64,000 nt of DNA from Bryoerythrophyllum caledonicum (taxonomy: Eukaryota > Streptophyta > Bryopsida > Pottiales > Pottiaceae): positions 14,727,297 to 14,791,296 of the forward strand of contig OZ020517.1 in NCBI GenBank assembly GCA_963971425.1, given 5' to 3'. Made by a program: the position numbers and the translations under genes. The notes beneath the pieces are model-generated. The model made no database searches. It saw only the letters and a program-made list of their open reading frames with translations, and was not told the DNA's origin. Each line of letters opens with the position of its first letter. Position 1 is the stretch's first letter. This document shows, one piece after another, positions 49,121 through 62,241 of this stretch.

Positions 49121-49525
49121 GCAAAAGTAGTATTCAAGTAGGGAAACTGGGGGACAACCCTAGGAACAAAGTTTTGTAGCATAGCTTGAGATACATAGCG
49201 ATTTTTAGCGTCAGATTGAGACTACCATTTACATTTCAACCTTGGATGAACTTTCCTATTTCTCAACCTCTAACCTCAACCATTGAACCATGTACAGGTT
49301 TAAAAATCCAAACCGGTATTGTTTAGCACTCCACAAAATATACCAAGACATTGGAACAACGTATGCAATATCTAATGTTAAGTAGATGTATGCTTTTGAG
49401 TATCGGAAGTAATGAAAAAATACATGTGTGGCACATTATTGATCCATGTGACTACTCAAGACTCTATTTGGAGAGTAGCGAGCGGATGATCCAAGCATTT
49501 AGGAGACACTAGCAAAGAAAGTTAA

Positions 49526-50911
49526 CGCTTTGGAGCCCAGGAGACCGAAAATGGGACTGTGAGGTGTTAAAACTTTATTTGTATGAAATCCATGAGGAAT
49601 TAGGTTGTGAAATGTGAAGTTCAGATTTGGGCACACATTTCATGAACATCCAGCAAAAACTAGGTCATGATTTGGAGTTATAGAACTCATGGGAAAGCTA
49701 GGGATATAACACCAGATACATCAAACACACGAAAATACAATGAATATCATGCCACATACTATGTTGTATTTTGTAAACATGGAGAATGATTTTGGTCTTA
49801 AATTTTGATTGAGATTTGTCTTTAAAAGATTCCTCATTGTTTTGTGATTGTTAATCTCTAACATTGCATACAAAACTTTTGTTTAAATTTGAATAACTTT
49901 GGAACATTTTTGTATACAACCAAATTGACAAAAGTAAAAAATTCATCAATAATCTACCTAAATAATAGGCGACAGTCTGTCTATCCGCAGCTTCTTAACC
50001 CTAAAACCCTAAAAATCCTAAAAACCCTGAAACCCCTAAAACCCTAGAACACTCTAGAAAACCCTTAAAACCCTAAAACCCTTAAAACCCCCTAAAACCC
50101 CTAAAACCCCTAGAACCCCTAGAACCCTAAAAACTCTAAAAACTCTAAAAGCCTAAACCCTAAACCTAAGATTTTGCCGGAACATGCACGCTGTTGTTGG
50201 TGAACACCGTGTGGATTTGGAACTGTACATTTCTAGAGTGGCTCTAGGCGATAGGGGAGGACAGGCTAGAGAAGGATGACATGATCAGATGTCCACAGGC
50301 GATGATTGTAGGCAATCACACCTTGAACGGCTTGATCAATGCCGTCTATGGAGGAATTGTTGACGTCAAAGCAAATGCGCTCGAGTACTTTAGCAGTCGT
50401 GCCATCCTTGCCGCACAGAATGACGACGTTTCGCAGATCAACGCACGACATTCCGAGGGATGCAAATTGCAATCTAAAATATAATACGTCAAACAAATTT
50501 TATTTTGAGGAGCACTAATAAAAAACCTTCCCCGGTCGGAATGACAGGTACCAATACTAGTCATGTATAAATGTTTTCTTCATGTATGATATGTCAATGT
50601 GTAGCTATCAACCTAGTCCACATGTGACCTCTTTTGTTCAAAGTACAAAAACTCTTGCAAGAATCTATTGATGGATACGGTAGTATACCCTCCAAAGTCC
50701 ACAATGTTCACTACCAATATACGGTGACTTTAAACATTGTAACCTATTCCATCAATCTTTGGATGTTGTGCAAATCTTCCCCAATGTTTAGGTCATGGTT
50801 TGAGTTCAATTTTGTAAGGTTGGATACTAAAATTAGGCATTTTTCCATCAAAGTTAGTTTGAATAAAAGAATCAGCACATACATTGGTTTTGGAGAAAGG
50901 GTGCCAAAGAG
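49526..50911. mobile_element. TTAA-family element with nested Helitron-like fragment (block 2)
   Basis: Counterpart of 19012-20423, with TTAA at 49522-49525 and 50912-50915. The telomere-like tract is at about 49994-50165. The helicase fragment (EYFSSRAILAAQNDDVSQIN) is at 50281-50484. Confidence 0.75.
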
Positions 50912-51822
50912 TTAACCCCTCGAGGACCAAATCATCCGGAGGGTATATATTGCATTTTGGGCAAGTTCCTACCACATGAAAGAGTATAATTTTTGAAATT
51001 TTCATACTAGATGTTTAAACAGAGATTATCCTTCATTGGATTGCTTTCAAACATTTATTCGATGGATTTCAATTACCACGTCCCTTGAGCCCTTTATCCT
51101 TAAATGAATCCTCAGATAATTCTAGAAAGTGGCGAAATTGCACATCAATAGAAAGGAGAAAGTTTACCTTCAAGATAGGGTTGTTTGAATACATTAAAAG
51201 AAGATTTTTAAATTAGAAGCTTTCAGCAGAAATTTAATGACACATTAAGATTTTATTTCTATTTTTAGCTTGGACACTTCGCCTAACCCATTTGTTTTGG
51301 GTATGTGCTTCTAACATTAATTGTGTGGGCAATGCATGGAGGTTTGCAGCAAAGTTTGGAGAATAGTACCAACTCGGGGCTGCTATTGTGGGGTTGCTAT
51401 CAAGGGCAGGATGTATATGTTACATCAAACAAACACGTGGATTGACACAAGGTCATAATCAAATGCTTTTTTGTTAATCATATGTGGTTCAGATTATAAT
51501 TCATATTTGTGGTCCTAAGTCCCATGGGGTAAAAGTGTATATTGTCATAGCACATTAGACCTTAAACAAATTGAACTTAGAGCTAACACTGGCTACTTGC
51601 CATGACAGTAGCAAGCGCCAATGTCAACAAAGTTGCACGTCAACGTCTTCACCCCTAAAGGACCAAGTGCTCCTCCATGGTACAAAATTTCTCAATTTGA
51701 CCATAATTATCTTTAAATCCGTACAGTCAAAATTTACAAAATATTTACCACATCATCTCATATAAGTTTAGAAGAAGATCCTACGATTACATTCTCAAAA
51801 AGCTCATCGTGATAGTTTTTAA

Positions 51823-51844
51823 CCTCTAAAGGACCAGAGTCTCC
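51823..51844. mobile_element. Isolated TTAA-element end
   Basis: TTAA at 51819-51822 followed by CCTCTAAAGGACCAGAGTCT, then unrelated flank. This matches the left terminus of the element at 52918 and nothing else of it. About 100 bp of host DNA found in block 1 is missing here, so an insertion was probably followed by a deletion. Confidence 0.55.
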
Positions 51845-51889
51845 TTTTATACCTGTAGATATCTAAAATATTGCATAAGGATACCTAAG

Positions 51890-52750
51890 TGCTAACCTCT
51901 ATTGATTTCATCTAATTTATATCTGCATGGTGTGCAAAACATGTCCCTTGTTGAATGGAGCCTTGTATACTGTTGGAAGTTTGGTCTACAATAAGGAGTG
52001 GGTTGGATGCAGTGCCACATAGAAAATTCCTACTTATACTTAAAAGCGTCTAAAATGTGACATGTACTTTCAGCCTCGGCACCTTGATTTCTCTAACATG
52101 AGTCTGCATGTTTTGCAGAAATTTCTCTTGATGAAAGCCCTTAATAAAACCTCATTGGACTGGAGAGTCCGGTCACAATCTCACACTCAAAGTTCAATTT
52201 GATACACATTGGCTAGAGCTGCGGACAACTTGAGGGAGCTGTCTCTACAACATTATTTTGTACATGATACCTCTTTTGAATGATAACATGTTTACTCTAA
52301 ATAGTTACTAGCTCAGTAGACGAGTTTGAACTTAAGATAATTTTTTTATAATATTGAAAGAATTTGCATGTGATCAACCGTGTTGAATACCACTCTCCTT
52401 TCTCTCCTTAGAGCTCATTCTAGATTTACGTAGAGTTGATTTGATTTATTCCAAACAAACTAAAATAGGATATACTATTCAAATTTAACATGACTTTACA
52501 AATAACTCTATTGTGATTTGCTCCATCTCATGCATAGCAAGAATGATTCTCTTGAACCACCGTAAAAAGAGTGATGACCACAACTCCACTTTAGAGTTCA
52601 CTTTATGTCTCATTTCCTACATGATTGTAAGAGCCATGGCAATGACTAGAGTCCAGAAGAAATTGGGTGGTTTTATGCTGTGGCATCCAATTTATAATTC
52701 AAGTTAATTGCTTTTTTGTATGCATGTACAGAACAGTGTGTTCTAATTGT
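51890..52750. repeat. 3' flank of pseudogene D
   Basis: Paralogue of 21510-23600 without the four insertions that block 1 has there. No gene. Confidence 0.65.
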
Positions 52751-52917
52751 CAAGATACTACACCAAACACTGCATATACTGTATTGAGACTATTTCGAAA
52801 TACCTACACTAATTCCACTGAACTGAAATTAAATTGGTGGATTTGAATTCTCAATCCACATCAAATCATGTACCCCATAAAATAGTGTGAGATGTTCAAA
52901 ATTGTTGACATGTTTAA

Positions 52918-54082
52918 CCCCTAAAGAACCAGAGTCTCCTTTGGGGGGATTTCAGGTTTTGGGCAGGTTCCTAAAATTTGAAAAAAAAATCCCTTTTTTT
53001 TTAAACTTTTATTGTAGATCAGCCCTGATAAGAGCTTCCCGGAGGTATTTTTAAATTTTTTTTGGATTTACGGTGTGAAAGTTAGTACCACCTATTGTCA
53101 AAAATCGGGAGGCTGGGCAGCGTGGGCACCTCTGGGAACCAATGAAATGCAAGTATGAAAGAGGGGCAGTAATTAGGGGCATAAAGGGTGGAGAAAGGGT
53201 GGGGCAGCCCAAATCAAGGGGAGGAATAGTGGAAGGGAAGACCCCACAAATTCCAAGAAAAGGGATAAATAGAAAATTTAAAAAATAGCAAAAAGTGGTG
53301 CATGGCAGGGGCTGTGGGTACTTAAAGAGATGGCACGTGTGAGAGAAGGAGAAAAAAAAACAAAAAAAAAACAAAAAAAAAACGCCGCCTTGCAGTGGCG
53401 GGCCACCCCCGAGGGAGCTGCGCGGGTCCCGCACAGGGGAGTGGGTGAATGAGGTGGCCCTTCATTTCTTGAAGGGTCCCCATTTTGAAGCCCTGCCCTC
53501 ACCTATAATATTTGAATAATTCAATAAACTCATTACAATTAGAGATTTAACCCGTTTTAGAAAAAAAAAATCTCTAAAATAAGTAAAAAATTAAATTCCA
53601 CATTTGAACCGTACAGATTTCTAAATTTGTAAATTCATATTTAGCAAATAATTTCTCACTTCATTTGTAGTCATTTGCATTGTTTTATACCCCCTTTCAC
53701 TAAAGTATTTATTTGAGCATGATGTACCACTCGAAATGACCTCAAATTTTGCACACACTTAGCTAACATCATATTCTTTGTACTGGTTATGATTTCCAAC
53801 ACAATGTACTCTAAAAACTAGGAGATATGCTTAGTCAAAGTGAGCTGACTTTGTCGGGCAAGAGGGAAAAAAAACTACTTTGTGCACTTCAAACACTATA
53901 ATCTTCACATCCGTGCGGTGGATTGCAACTAAAATTTTAGAGGATTATCATACATGAGTCTAGTTTTAGATCTTACGGTTAAAAGTTGAAAATTCTTCTA
54001 AAAATTGTGATTATTGCGGCCATGTTTGACTATGGCAGTTTTGGACTAGTTTTGGACAGAAAATGTCAAGGAACTTTAGGGG
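52918..54082. mobile_element. 1165-bp TTAA element present only in block 2
   Basis: TTAA at 52914-52917 and 54083-54086; ends CCCCTAAAGAACCAGAG and AACTTTAGGGG. The empty site in block 1 is TCAA at 23768-23771 in identical flank (one base changed). The core includes a GC-rich part with A-runs (53090-53520). Internal sequence is shared, inverted, with the element at 56568 and partly with that at 59940. No transposase is seen. Confidence 0.9.
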
Positions 54083-56119
54083 TTAAAATGTGGATTGATG
54101 GAGAGGTGGCGGTGAGCGACATGGAGTGGAAGATATTTGGTAGTGGGTTGGGGTGAGGTAATAGTGAGCTGCGTGACTCATGTTGAAATGTGTCCTCATT
54201 AATTTTGTTCCAAAACCAAAATTGATGTGGTCCACATCATTTTTCACTCACATTACCCATGCATCCAAACTATATTAAGTGTTTAGGGTAGTTGAACACA
54301 TAAAGTCAAGCCATATCAAATGTCAGTAATCTGTGAGATAGAAGTATCCGTTGTGAAGTAAAGTATTCATAACCAATAGCTACCCCATGCCAACATGTAG
54401 ACTAACAAATGAAATGTTTTTTGAATTTTTGCTAGATTGATCAATCTTAGTTATAAGAAATGATTTTGTAAAGTAATGATGATGCATCAACAAGCTCACA
54501 TATTCATCGCTTTTGAATTATCTATATATTGTTTAGCTCTGTAAATCATCTTTCTACATTAAATGTATTCTAGAAGACGCATAATTCCAACTAATAGCTA
54601 ATTTTCAAAATTACATGCTCCTTACAACTTATTTTTCAATGCATGATAATGTTTTCATGTCTATAATACAAGTTTTACTATGAAAATAGGAATTGTCTTG
54701 AAAGTAGGCAGGGTGATTGTCTTTGTTATCCCTTACGTTGTATTTTAAAAATGAAAAATGGGACCACATAGAAAGGTTGATTTTGTTTGGAATAAGTGTA
54801 GGGGAATTGTTGGCCAAGTCTAATTAAAGTTTGAGTCTTAAAGGGAGTTTTAGCTATGATTGGATGAGGCCCAAGAATATCAACTCCCCTCTAGTATTCA
54901 TGCATTTCATTGATGCGCAAAAAGAGAGCATGAGATTTTTTCATATTCCTTTTTCTTGTATTAAGAATTTATTTTCTTTCATTATTTCTTACCTCTTCTG
55001 GTAAGACTATTAGGATAAGTGAAATTACCTTTTACTATTATTATAAAACTCTTGGTATTAGAATCCTCTTGAACAAGTGCCTAGCCATTCAATATTCCAA
55101 AATATTTAGATAAACACTTCCAATAACAACTAGCATGAAGCTCATGACTTGGTGTACCTAACAACTTACTAATGTTGTTAAATACCTTTAACATGTACGT
55201 TTAGTTATTTGTAATTTGTTCAATAGTATCTATCTTCAAGAGAAGAAAGCAGTTTGGTATGGATAAACTAACTATAGTATATACAATTGGCAACTCTATA
55301 TACCAACATAAACAATAAATGTCAAGAAAGGTCTCAACGTGACTAACACTAAATTTAAATCCAACAATATATGTCAACTTTAGTTGAAATACACATTTAA
55401 CGTGCACATTTAGTATAAGATTTCCCCAATCCCTAGCTCCGTTTGACATTTACTGACATTTGCCTCACACGCTGTATTTTAGCTTATATATTTAGATTAA
55501 TCTATATAGCGGAATAAGCTACAATAAATGTCAAACCACACGTGATACACCCATCTCTCATACAAGTTATAGCTAAGCAAAAAAGTTGGTGGATGAGTTT
55601 TGTAAGAGTTTAGAAGAGGATCAAACTTAAGATATACCAGCCTATGACCGCCACATTATAGAGTGGGGTAGATCAGAAACTATGAGGTTTTTGAGAAAAA
55701 AAATTCATTGAAAGAGCATAAGGTTTTGAGGAGAATGGATATTTGAATTTGGATGAATTATGAATTAGTCATGAATTTTAGAGTGGCACTAATGTGAGAT
55801 CTCTATTAGTAAGAGAAGGTAAGTCCCATGTGCACCCCCATAAAGCCACATGATTGATTGGTCATTCTTTATACCATGACTCACACTATTCTACCCTAGG
55901 ACCTTCAAAAACAATATATTAGAACGTCCTTTTCTACTCAAATTATCAACTATAGCATAATACAATACATGTGTTCAAGGTTTAGAAGTGCCATACTTAT
56001 GATCTCACACTACCACATGGGTGGCTTGAAATGGTGGTATGGCCCGCCTATTTTTGCCATGCATGGCTAAACGATCTACCATGCTCCTCCTCCCTTGCGA
56101 GCCGACTCTCCTGGATCTC

Positions 56120-56400
56120 TTTAAACCATATAGACGGATGGTACGGGAAGAAAGGTGTGGACAAAACTCGACCCCTATTTTTATGTTGGAGGAGGCCCCT
56201 ATTTAAACAATGTTGGGCTATCGAAGGGTAATTTGGGGCCACATGCTCCAAATTTGGCAAAAAGATTTCCATAAAAAGCTTCTAGACCACTGAAATTAAA
56301 AAAGACAGAAAAATAGGCCTACCTCTGGCTCACCCTCCGTGATATTCGTCTACATGAAATAAAGTGATCCGGCTCTCCTCCATCTCACTTGTGCGCTGGA
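56120..56400. mobile_element. Long-inverted-repeat small element (block 2)
   Basis: Counterpart of 27110-27420, with TAGACGGATGG at the left and ATTCGTCTACATG at the right. Approximate ends. Confidence 0.5.
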
Positions 56401-56567
56401 TCTCCCTTTCCTCTACTGTGCATTGGCTCTCCCTCTCCTCTCTTCTTCAATCTCTGAACTTATTAAAAACTTAACAAAGGGCTTGGTATCTTTAACCTGA
56501 CCAACACCTCCATCCACGTCAGGGGAGGTTTAAGTTAGCAAAGGTAATAAGTTAGCACAAGTTTTAA

Positions 56568-57679
56568 CCCCTAAAAGCCCTAGGCATTTTCCCTCATGAA
56601 ACACTCCAAAACTGCCATCATCAACAAGTGGCAACGAAATCTAACATTAAAGTCTAATTTTAGACTCCTTACCGTACAATCTTGAAATAGACATGTATAT
56701 GAACTTACAATTCAAATGTGGTTGCAATTCACCGCACGGATGTGAAGATTATAACGTTTGAAGTGCAAAGAATAGTATGTTTCCCGCCTTGCCCAGCAAG
56801 GTCAGCCTACTTTGACTAGGCATATCTTCTAGTATTTACATTGAAATGTGATCAAATCTTTTACCAATATGACTTATATGTTGTTAGCTATTTGTGTGCA
56901 AAATTTGAGGTCAATTCGAGGGGTAATAGATGTAGAAATATATACTTTAGTGAAAGGGGTTACAAAATGATGACAATTACTACATAAGTGATATGAAATT
57001 GTTTGTTTCATGCAAGTTGTTGCATTTGAGAATCCCAATGGTGGAAATTTTCAATATATTTTTTCACTAATTTTAGAAAAAAAACGTCTAAAATTGGTAA
57101 AATCCATAATTTTCATGATTATATGGAATAAACAAAGCATTATGAGAAAGGGCAGTGCTTGAAATTGGGTGGCCAATTCGCCTCGCTGATGACAGCCCTC
57201 GCAACTGGACAGAAAAAAAACAAAATTAAAAAAAACTTTAAAAAATTATAAATCTTGGCGGGCCCGCTTCGGGCACGGAACGCTGGCAGGCCAGCTGATG
57301 GCTGGTTGTTGGCAATTTTTTCAAAATTATTTTAACAACTCTTTTACAAATTTTAAAGCTTTTTCCACTTGGACTTCGTGCATAGAAGTTTGGACTCCTT
57401 TCCTCGCCAGTTCTGTCCCAAAATTCTGCGCCATTTTACTCCTCAAATTGCATTGGTTGACATGGATGCCCCAATAGTCCAAACTCTCCATTTTGACCTT
57501 CGAATGCTAATAACTTTTGAACCAAAAGTTCAAAATCACATTTGAAAAATTCCCCATATAGATTTCATCAAGGACAATGCGGTGTAAAGTCTTAATAGGA
57601 ATTGGAGTATTTTTTCCACTCAAAGGTACATGCCCAAAATCCAAAACGTACGCCCCACGTACACTTGGGCTCTTAGGGG
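56568..57679. mobile_element. 1112-bp TTAA element present only in block 2
   Basis: TTAA at 56564-56567 and 57680-57683; ends CCCCTAAAAGCCCTAGG and CTTGGGCTCTTAGGGG. The empty site in block 1 is a single TTAA at 27588-27591. The interior is the reverse orientation of the element at 52918 (shared words CATCCGTGCGGTG and its complement). No transposase frame. Confidence 0.9.
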
Positions 57680-58257
57680 TTAAACTAAACAGATTACAAC
57701 TTATTCAAGGGATGAGTGTACCATCGTTTGTGTACCTCACTTTCCATGAACATAGGCTTAGGATTGGATCAAATACACACTTTATTCACACTAGCCAGTT
57801 CTTATCATTTTTCCTCTTGAACATTTCAGTGTAAGAGCATAAAAATGCACACATGGTATTCCATACTTAGAAGACCCAACCTGCAAGGACTTGGGGCCAA
57901 CTTATTGTGGTCCAGTGTCAATGTGAGAAAGATCCATTGTGAAATGTGAGTGATAGACCAAATCAACCAACATTTTAACTTTTGTGAGCCATCAAGCTTA
58001 CAATAATAACTCCAGCACCTTTTCCTGCACAAGTTGTCCTCGTGGTTCACAAACTTCACATTTGGCTTATTCATTCATCACCTTAGAAATTGTGCTGGAT
58101 GTTGCCTTTGTCTGGTGCCCTCTGACTTGGTCTTTCTTTTGAATGGAGGGTTTGAAGTTTGACTCTGCCACTATGCAAAAATTGATAAATGGTTTGTGAA
58201 TTCAAATCGTCTCGCTGAACTCTAGCAAGGTGGAGTGACCCATAACCGTTCTATTAA

Positions 58258-58475
58258 TCCCTAAAGGAGCAAAGCAATTTTGAGAGGATTCTCTAATCCA
58301 TTGATTTCAAACTGACAAGATGGACTTTTTGTGATTGTAACCGTAGGATCTTCTTCAAAACTTAGATGAGGTGGTGTGGTAAAAGTTTTGTGAATTTAAA
58401 CCGTATGGATTAAAAGATAATTGCAATCAAAGTGAAATTTTTTTACCCGGCAAGTACACTTGGTCTTTTAATGGT
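58258..58475. mobile_element. TTAA element shared by both blocks (block 2 copy)
   Basis: Counterpart of 28576-28790; TTAA at 58254-58257 and 58476-58479. Confidence 0.65.
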
Positions 58476-59049
58476 TTAACAAAATGAGGTCCAAAATCAC
58501 AATATATGTCAAAGGAAACTATGAATAAAGATGTAGAATTAGGAATGAAGTTCATCAAGTAAATTTTCAAAATTTAATCTCAAAGGTTTCAAACTGATAC
58601 AAAATTCAAGAGCTCGAAATGCACTAGAGCCATGAATTGCACATTAGAGTGTGTAGTATTTGTCATGTGTAGGATTGGAATTTTGCGGCTCCATTGCCCA
58701 ATGCTAGAAACTGACATGGATTATAAGAGAGAAGGCATGCCATGCATGACCCAAAACCACACCAACCTCTTGAGACTTTAGAGCAAAGCCACCAATGACG
58801 AGCTCGAGTAAAAAAGGTAAAGCAATCCAAAATACACACCTTCATGATCCCACTATGGATGGTTTTTACTTTCACCTATTCAAAATATATGTTGATTGAT
58901 TTGTGTTGGACTTCACCATGTCAAACATAGTCTACGAAACCTCATTGGGTGGCCATGCAGTTATGGGTTGTTCTACCATAGCTAAACCAAGGTACTAGTT
59001 TAAGCAACACCCAATATTAATATTGTACTAATTGGTTCGATGAGGTACT

Positions 59050-61080
59050 TTATATGATATATACTTCTGTTGTCACTGATTTAAATGAAAACGGTCATTC
59101 ATTGTTACACTAAATGCTACATGATACTTATTATCATTATTAGTGTACTAATGTGAAATATGTATTTGGTAATACAAATTAGGTGGATTCCCAAAAAAAT
59201 TACTACTCAAATGTTATATCATAAGAATACTCATAATTGATTAGTTCTTCCCCTAAAAGTCTTTATAGAAGATGAAAGAAGAGAAAGAGAGGCTCAGAAA
59301 TTTCGATTTTGCTCCTATGAATGAATAGTAAGTGTCTGTACAATGCAAATCATAAGGAGGATCACCAAAAAGAATCTAAAAATTAATATATGACTAAGTG
59401 TCATGTGGTAAGAATATACAAGACCAATCTTGTAAGTGAAAGCATTCCTCAAAGGTTCAGTTGTAATAGACTTTTCGTGAAAGTGCTTCCCGAATGGGCA
59501 AGTGAGGAGGAATATGGTGCCAGAGGGTATGAGATGTATAAACGGAAAAAAAGAGCATGAGGAAATTTCGTATTGCCTTTTCCTGCACCAATGAAATGCT
59601 TTGCAATCAATGTTCTTGGGCCCTACCCCATGCAAGCTAAAGCTCCCCCATAGTACCCTAAGTTCTCACAAGGTTGACCAATAGTTCCTCCAAACCTTTT
59701 CCAAGGCAAGACACCATGTGCATGTGGTCCCGGTTACTATCATAAGACCCTAAGATTTGGGGTACCTATCCAGGGTAATCTGGTGACTTTCAGGATAACT
59801 CAAATAGATCCAAAAGTTTCTAATCACAGGGTCATATACAGGTACTGGTACCATAAAATTTGAGAACCAATGTTGGAGCAATATTCCATTTATGAACTGT
59901 TAATGGAAATGGTATCTTATCTCCTATTGGCCCATTTAACCCTCTGGGACGATTTTCATTTTGGGCATGTTCCTAAAATTTGAAAAAAAATCTTTTTATT
60001 TTCCAAATTTTATAGTAGATTGTCCCTAATAAGAGCTTTGTGGATATATATATATATATTGGATTCAAAGTATAAAAGTTTTTTCCTATCAAGCCAAATT
60101 GGGGACTTCGAGCAGCTCCAAAATTCTTGTGAGAAGATTCTATTGACATTGAGATTTTCATAGATATAGAGAATATTACCATCTTTGAAGATGTGAATAT
60201 TTTTTTGGCTTTAGTGCAAAATAACATTTTAACCCAAGTCAAACAATTTCACACATTGTCAAGCATGGTGCCAAATTTTTTTACTCTTTTATGCATAAAA
60301 CCTAGAGATCTTCATATTTTTTACTTTTAATTTTTTCCACATCAATATGTGGTGAAAACCATCTTTTCGACCGTTTAAATGATCGTTTTTAACATACCGT
60401 TATGAAATAAAACGTGAATTGGGAATTTTTGAACTTCCACTCCTTGCACACTTGTTTTGAATATGCTACACCCCTTCTCTACCTATAAAAATTGGTGACT
60501 AAAGAACTAACATCATAATTAACTCAACAGAAAAGGATTTAGACCTTGTGAAGTGCAAAAGTTTCACACCAAGTGAAGTCAAAGTCTGCTGATTTGTTCA
60601 TTGCAAGGAAGAAAGTATACCATTTTCTTGACTTCAAACGCAATAATCCTCATATCCATGATGTGAATTGCAGCCAAAAAAGATATGGTAAGTTCATATA
60701 GAAGTCTGTTTTAAGATCTTATAGTCAAAACTCCAAAGTTTTACTTCAAAATTATATTTTCTTGCGTTACTTTACGTTTTTTTGATAGTGGCAGTCTTGA
60801 AAAGTTTCTTATGGGAAAAATGCCTTGGGCCTCTAGGAGTTGATTGAGAATTTTAATCCAAGCAAATCCTCTCATGGATTATTTGAATCCTCACTCTAAA
60901 GCATGTTAAGTTCACAAAAAAATTAAATGTATGTTGGCAAATTTTGAACCTCTACTCCTTACACAATGATTTTAGATATGCTATACCCCTTTTCTACCTC
61001 TAAAACTTGGTGTAGAAGGAACTAATTAGATATTCAACATGATGAATTGTCTACTAGTCTATCTTCTAATCCCAGACTGA
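59050..61080. repeat. Region after block 2, related to 41.8-42.7 kb
   Basis: Matches 41810-42740 in two parts separated by a TTAA element. No gene is seen. Dispersed words such as ACACTAAATG and GGCATGTTCC occur. Confidence 0.5.
59940..60839. mobile_element. 900-bp TTAA-family element
   Basis: TTAA at 59936-59939 then CCCTCTGGGACG; right end CCTTGGGCCTCTAGGAG followed by decayed TTGA at 60840-60843. It shares AAATTTGAAAAAAAAT and TAAGAGCTT words with the element at 52918. No coding frame. Confidence 0.65.
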
Positions 61081-61149
61081 TTTTATTATTTAAAAGAAAT
61101 TCAATGTTGACTCATTAGAGTTTTTAATAAGGCATTCTAAGATAGGAAA

Positions 61150-61770
61150 GAGAATAAGAACTCCGGTCTTTGAAGGAGAGCGGTGTGAATATGAGGTAGA
61201 GGCACCCAATTCTGATCGGCCACCCAATTTTGATGAGTAGACTATGCATGGCATGGTGCATGAAAATGACTAATGCATGAAATGGTGCATGAAGCAACCC
61301 AAAACTGATAACTCAAAATTTTGAAAACCCCAATCATTATCGGCATTGGGTCATGAAGTGTGCAATTTTGAGTTGCTCCACCTCAATTGAGCTCTCATTG
61401 ATGGCATTGCCTCGAGAGTCGAACAAGGCCGATCGGCATTGGGTACCCTCCATGAGTTGGGTATCTATGGCATGTCTTCTCTCTTTTACTCAATCTCACT
61501 TGTTGGCATTGGGCAAAGGAGGGCACAAAATCTCACCTGCTCCACAATTTGATTATGGGCTCCGGTGGTTTCTAGGCTTTTAAATTCAATATCAATTCCA
61601 AATCTTTGTGATTAAATTTCAAAAAAATATTTGTTGATTTTCATTTCTGATTCGGCATCTTTCTACATAAATGTTTTTGTCATACAATGTCATTTGAGTT
61701 GCGAACTAGCTTAAGTGATCGGAATTGGGCGCCTCTACCTTAGTGTTTGTTCATTCTCTTCACTAAGCAT
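61150..61770. repeat. Dispersed repeat fragments
   Basis: 61156-61185 resembles the LINE/SINE 3' tail (GAACTCCGGTCTTTGAAGGA). 61350-61570 is the repeat also at 3165 and, reversed, at 28975 and 58680. No gene is supported. Confidence 0.5.
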
Positions 61771-62241
61771 ATGGTAGGAAAGAGAAGAGAAAAGGAGACA
61801 CATGTTTACGTATAGAAAGAAATATAACATGAGAGAGTTTGTATTCCTCTTTTCGCACCAATGAAATGCAAGAGTAGTATCCTACTCGTTGGTCAATTTT
61901 GTACATAATCATTTTGCAACATTTGGAGAATGTCCAATTTTTTTGGAAAACTTAAAAGATTTGTCTAGGTGATACCCATATGATGCCAAGGTGATAATTG
62001 TGTAATGCCTACGTGATACATTTGTAATATCTATGTATCCAAACCATCGTAATTTGGAAAAATAAATAATTTGGCAGGGAGGTGCCGAAATGGATGGATG
62101 CTTACAATAATGCTCATCAATATTCTTGAGTCCTTCCTAATGCAAGCTAAAGCTCCTCAATAGTACCCAAAGTTTGCAAGAATTTACCAATAGTTCCCCC
62201 ACACTTTCCAAAACCAAGTCACCTTTTTCAAGTGGTCCCGA

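Larger units (their letters stand above)
54150..59012. repeat. Downstream part of duplicated block 2
   Basis: Paralogue of 25276-29234. No host gene. It contains the elements at 56120, 56568 and 58258. Homology ends at 59012. Confidence 0.7.

Noticed and set aside
52914-57683. The two block 2 TTAA elements as one large composite transposon
   Set aside because: Each has its own TTAA pair and its own separate empty site in block 1.
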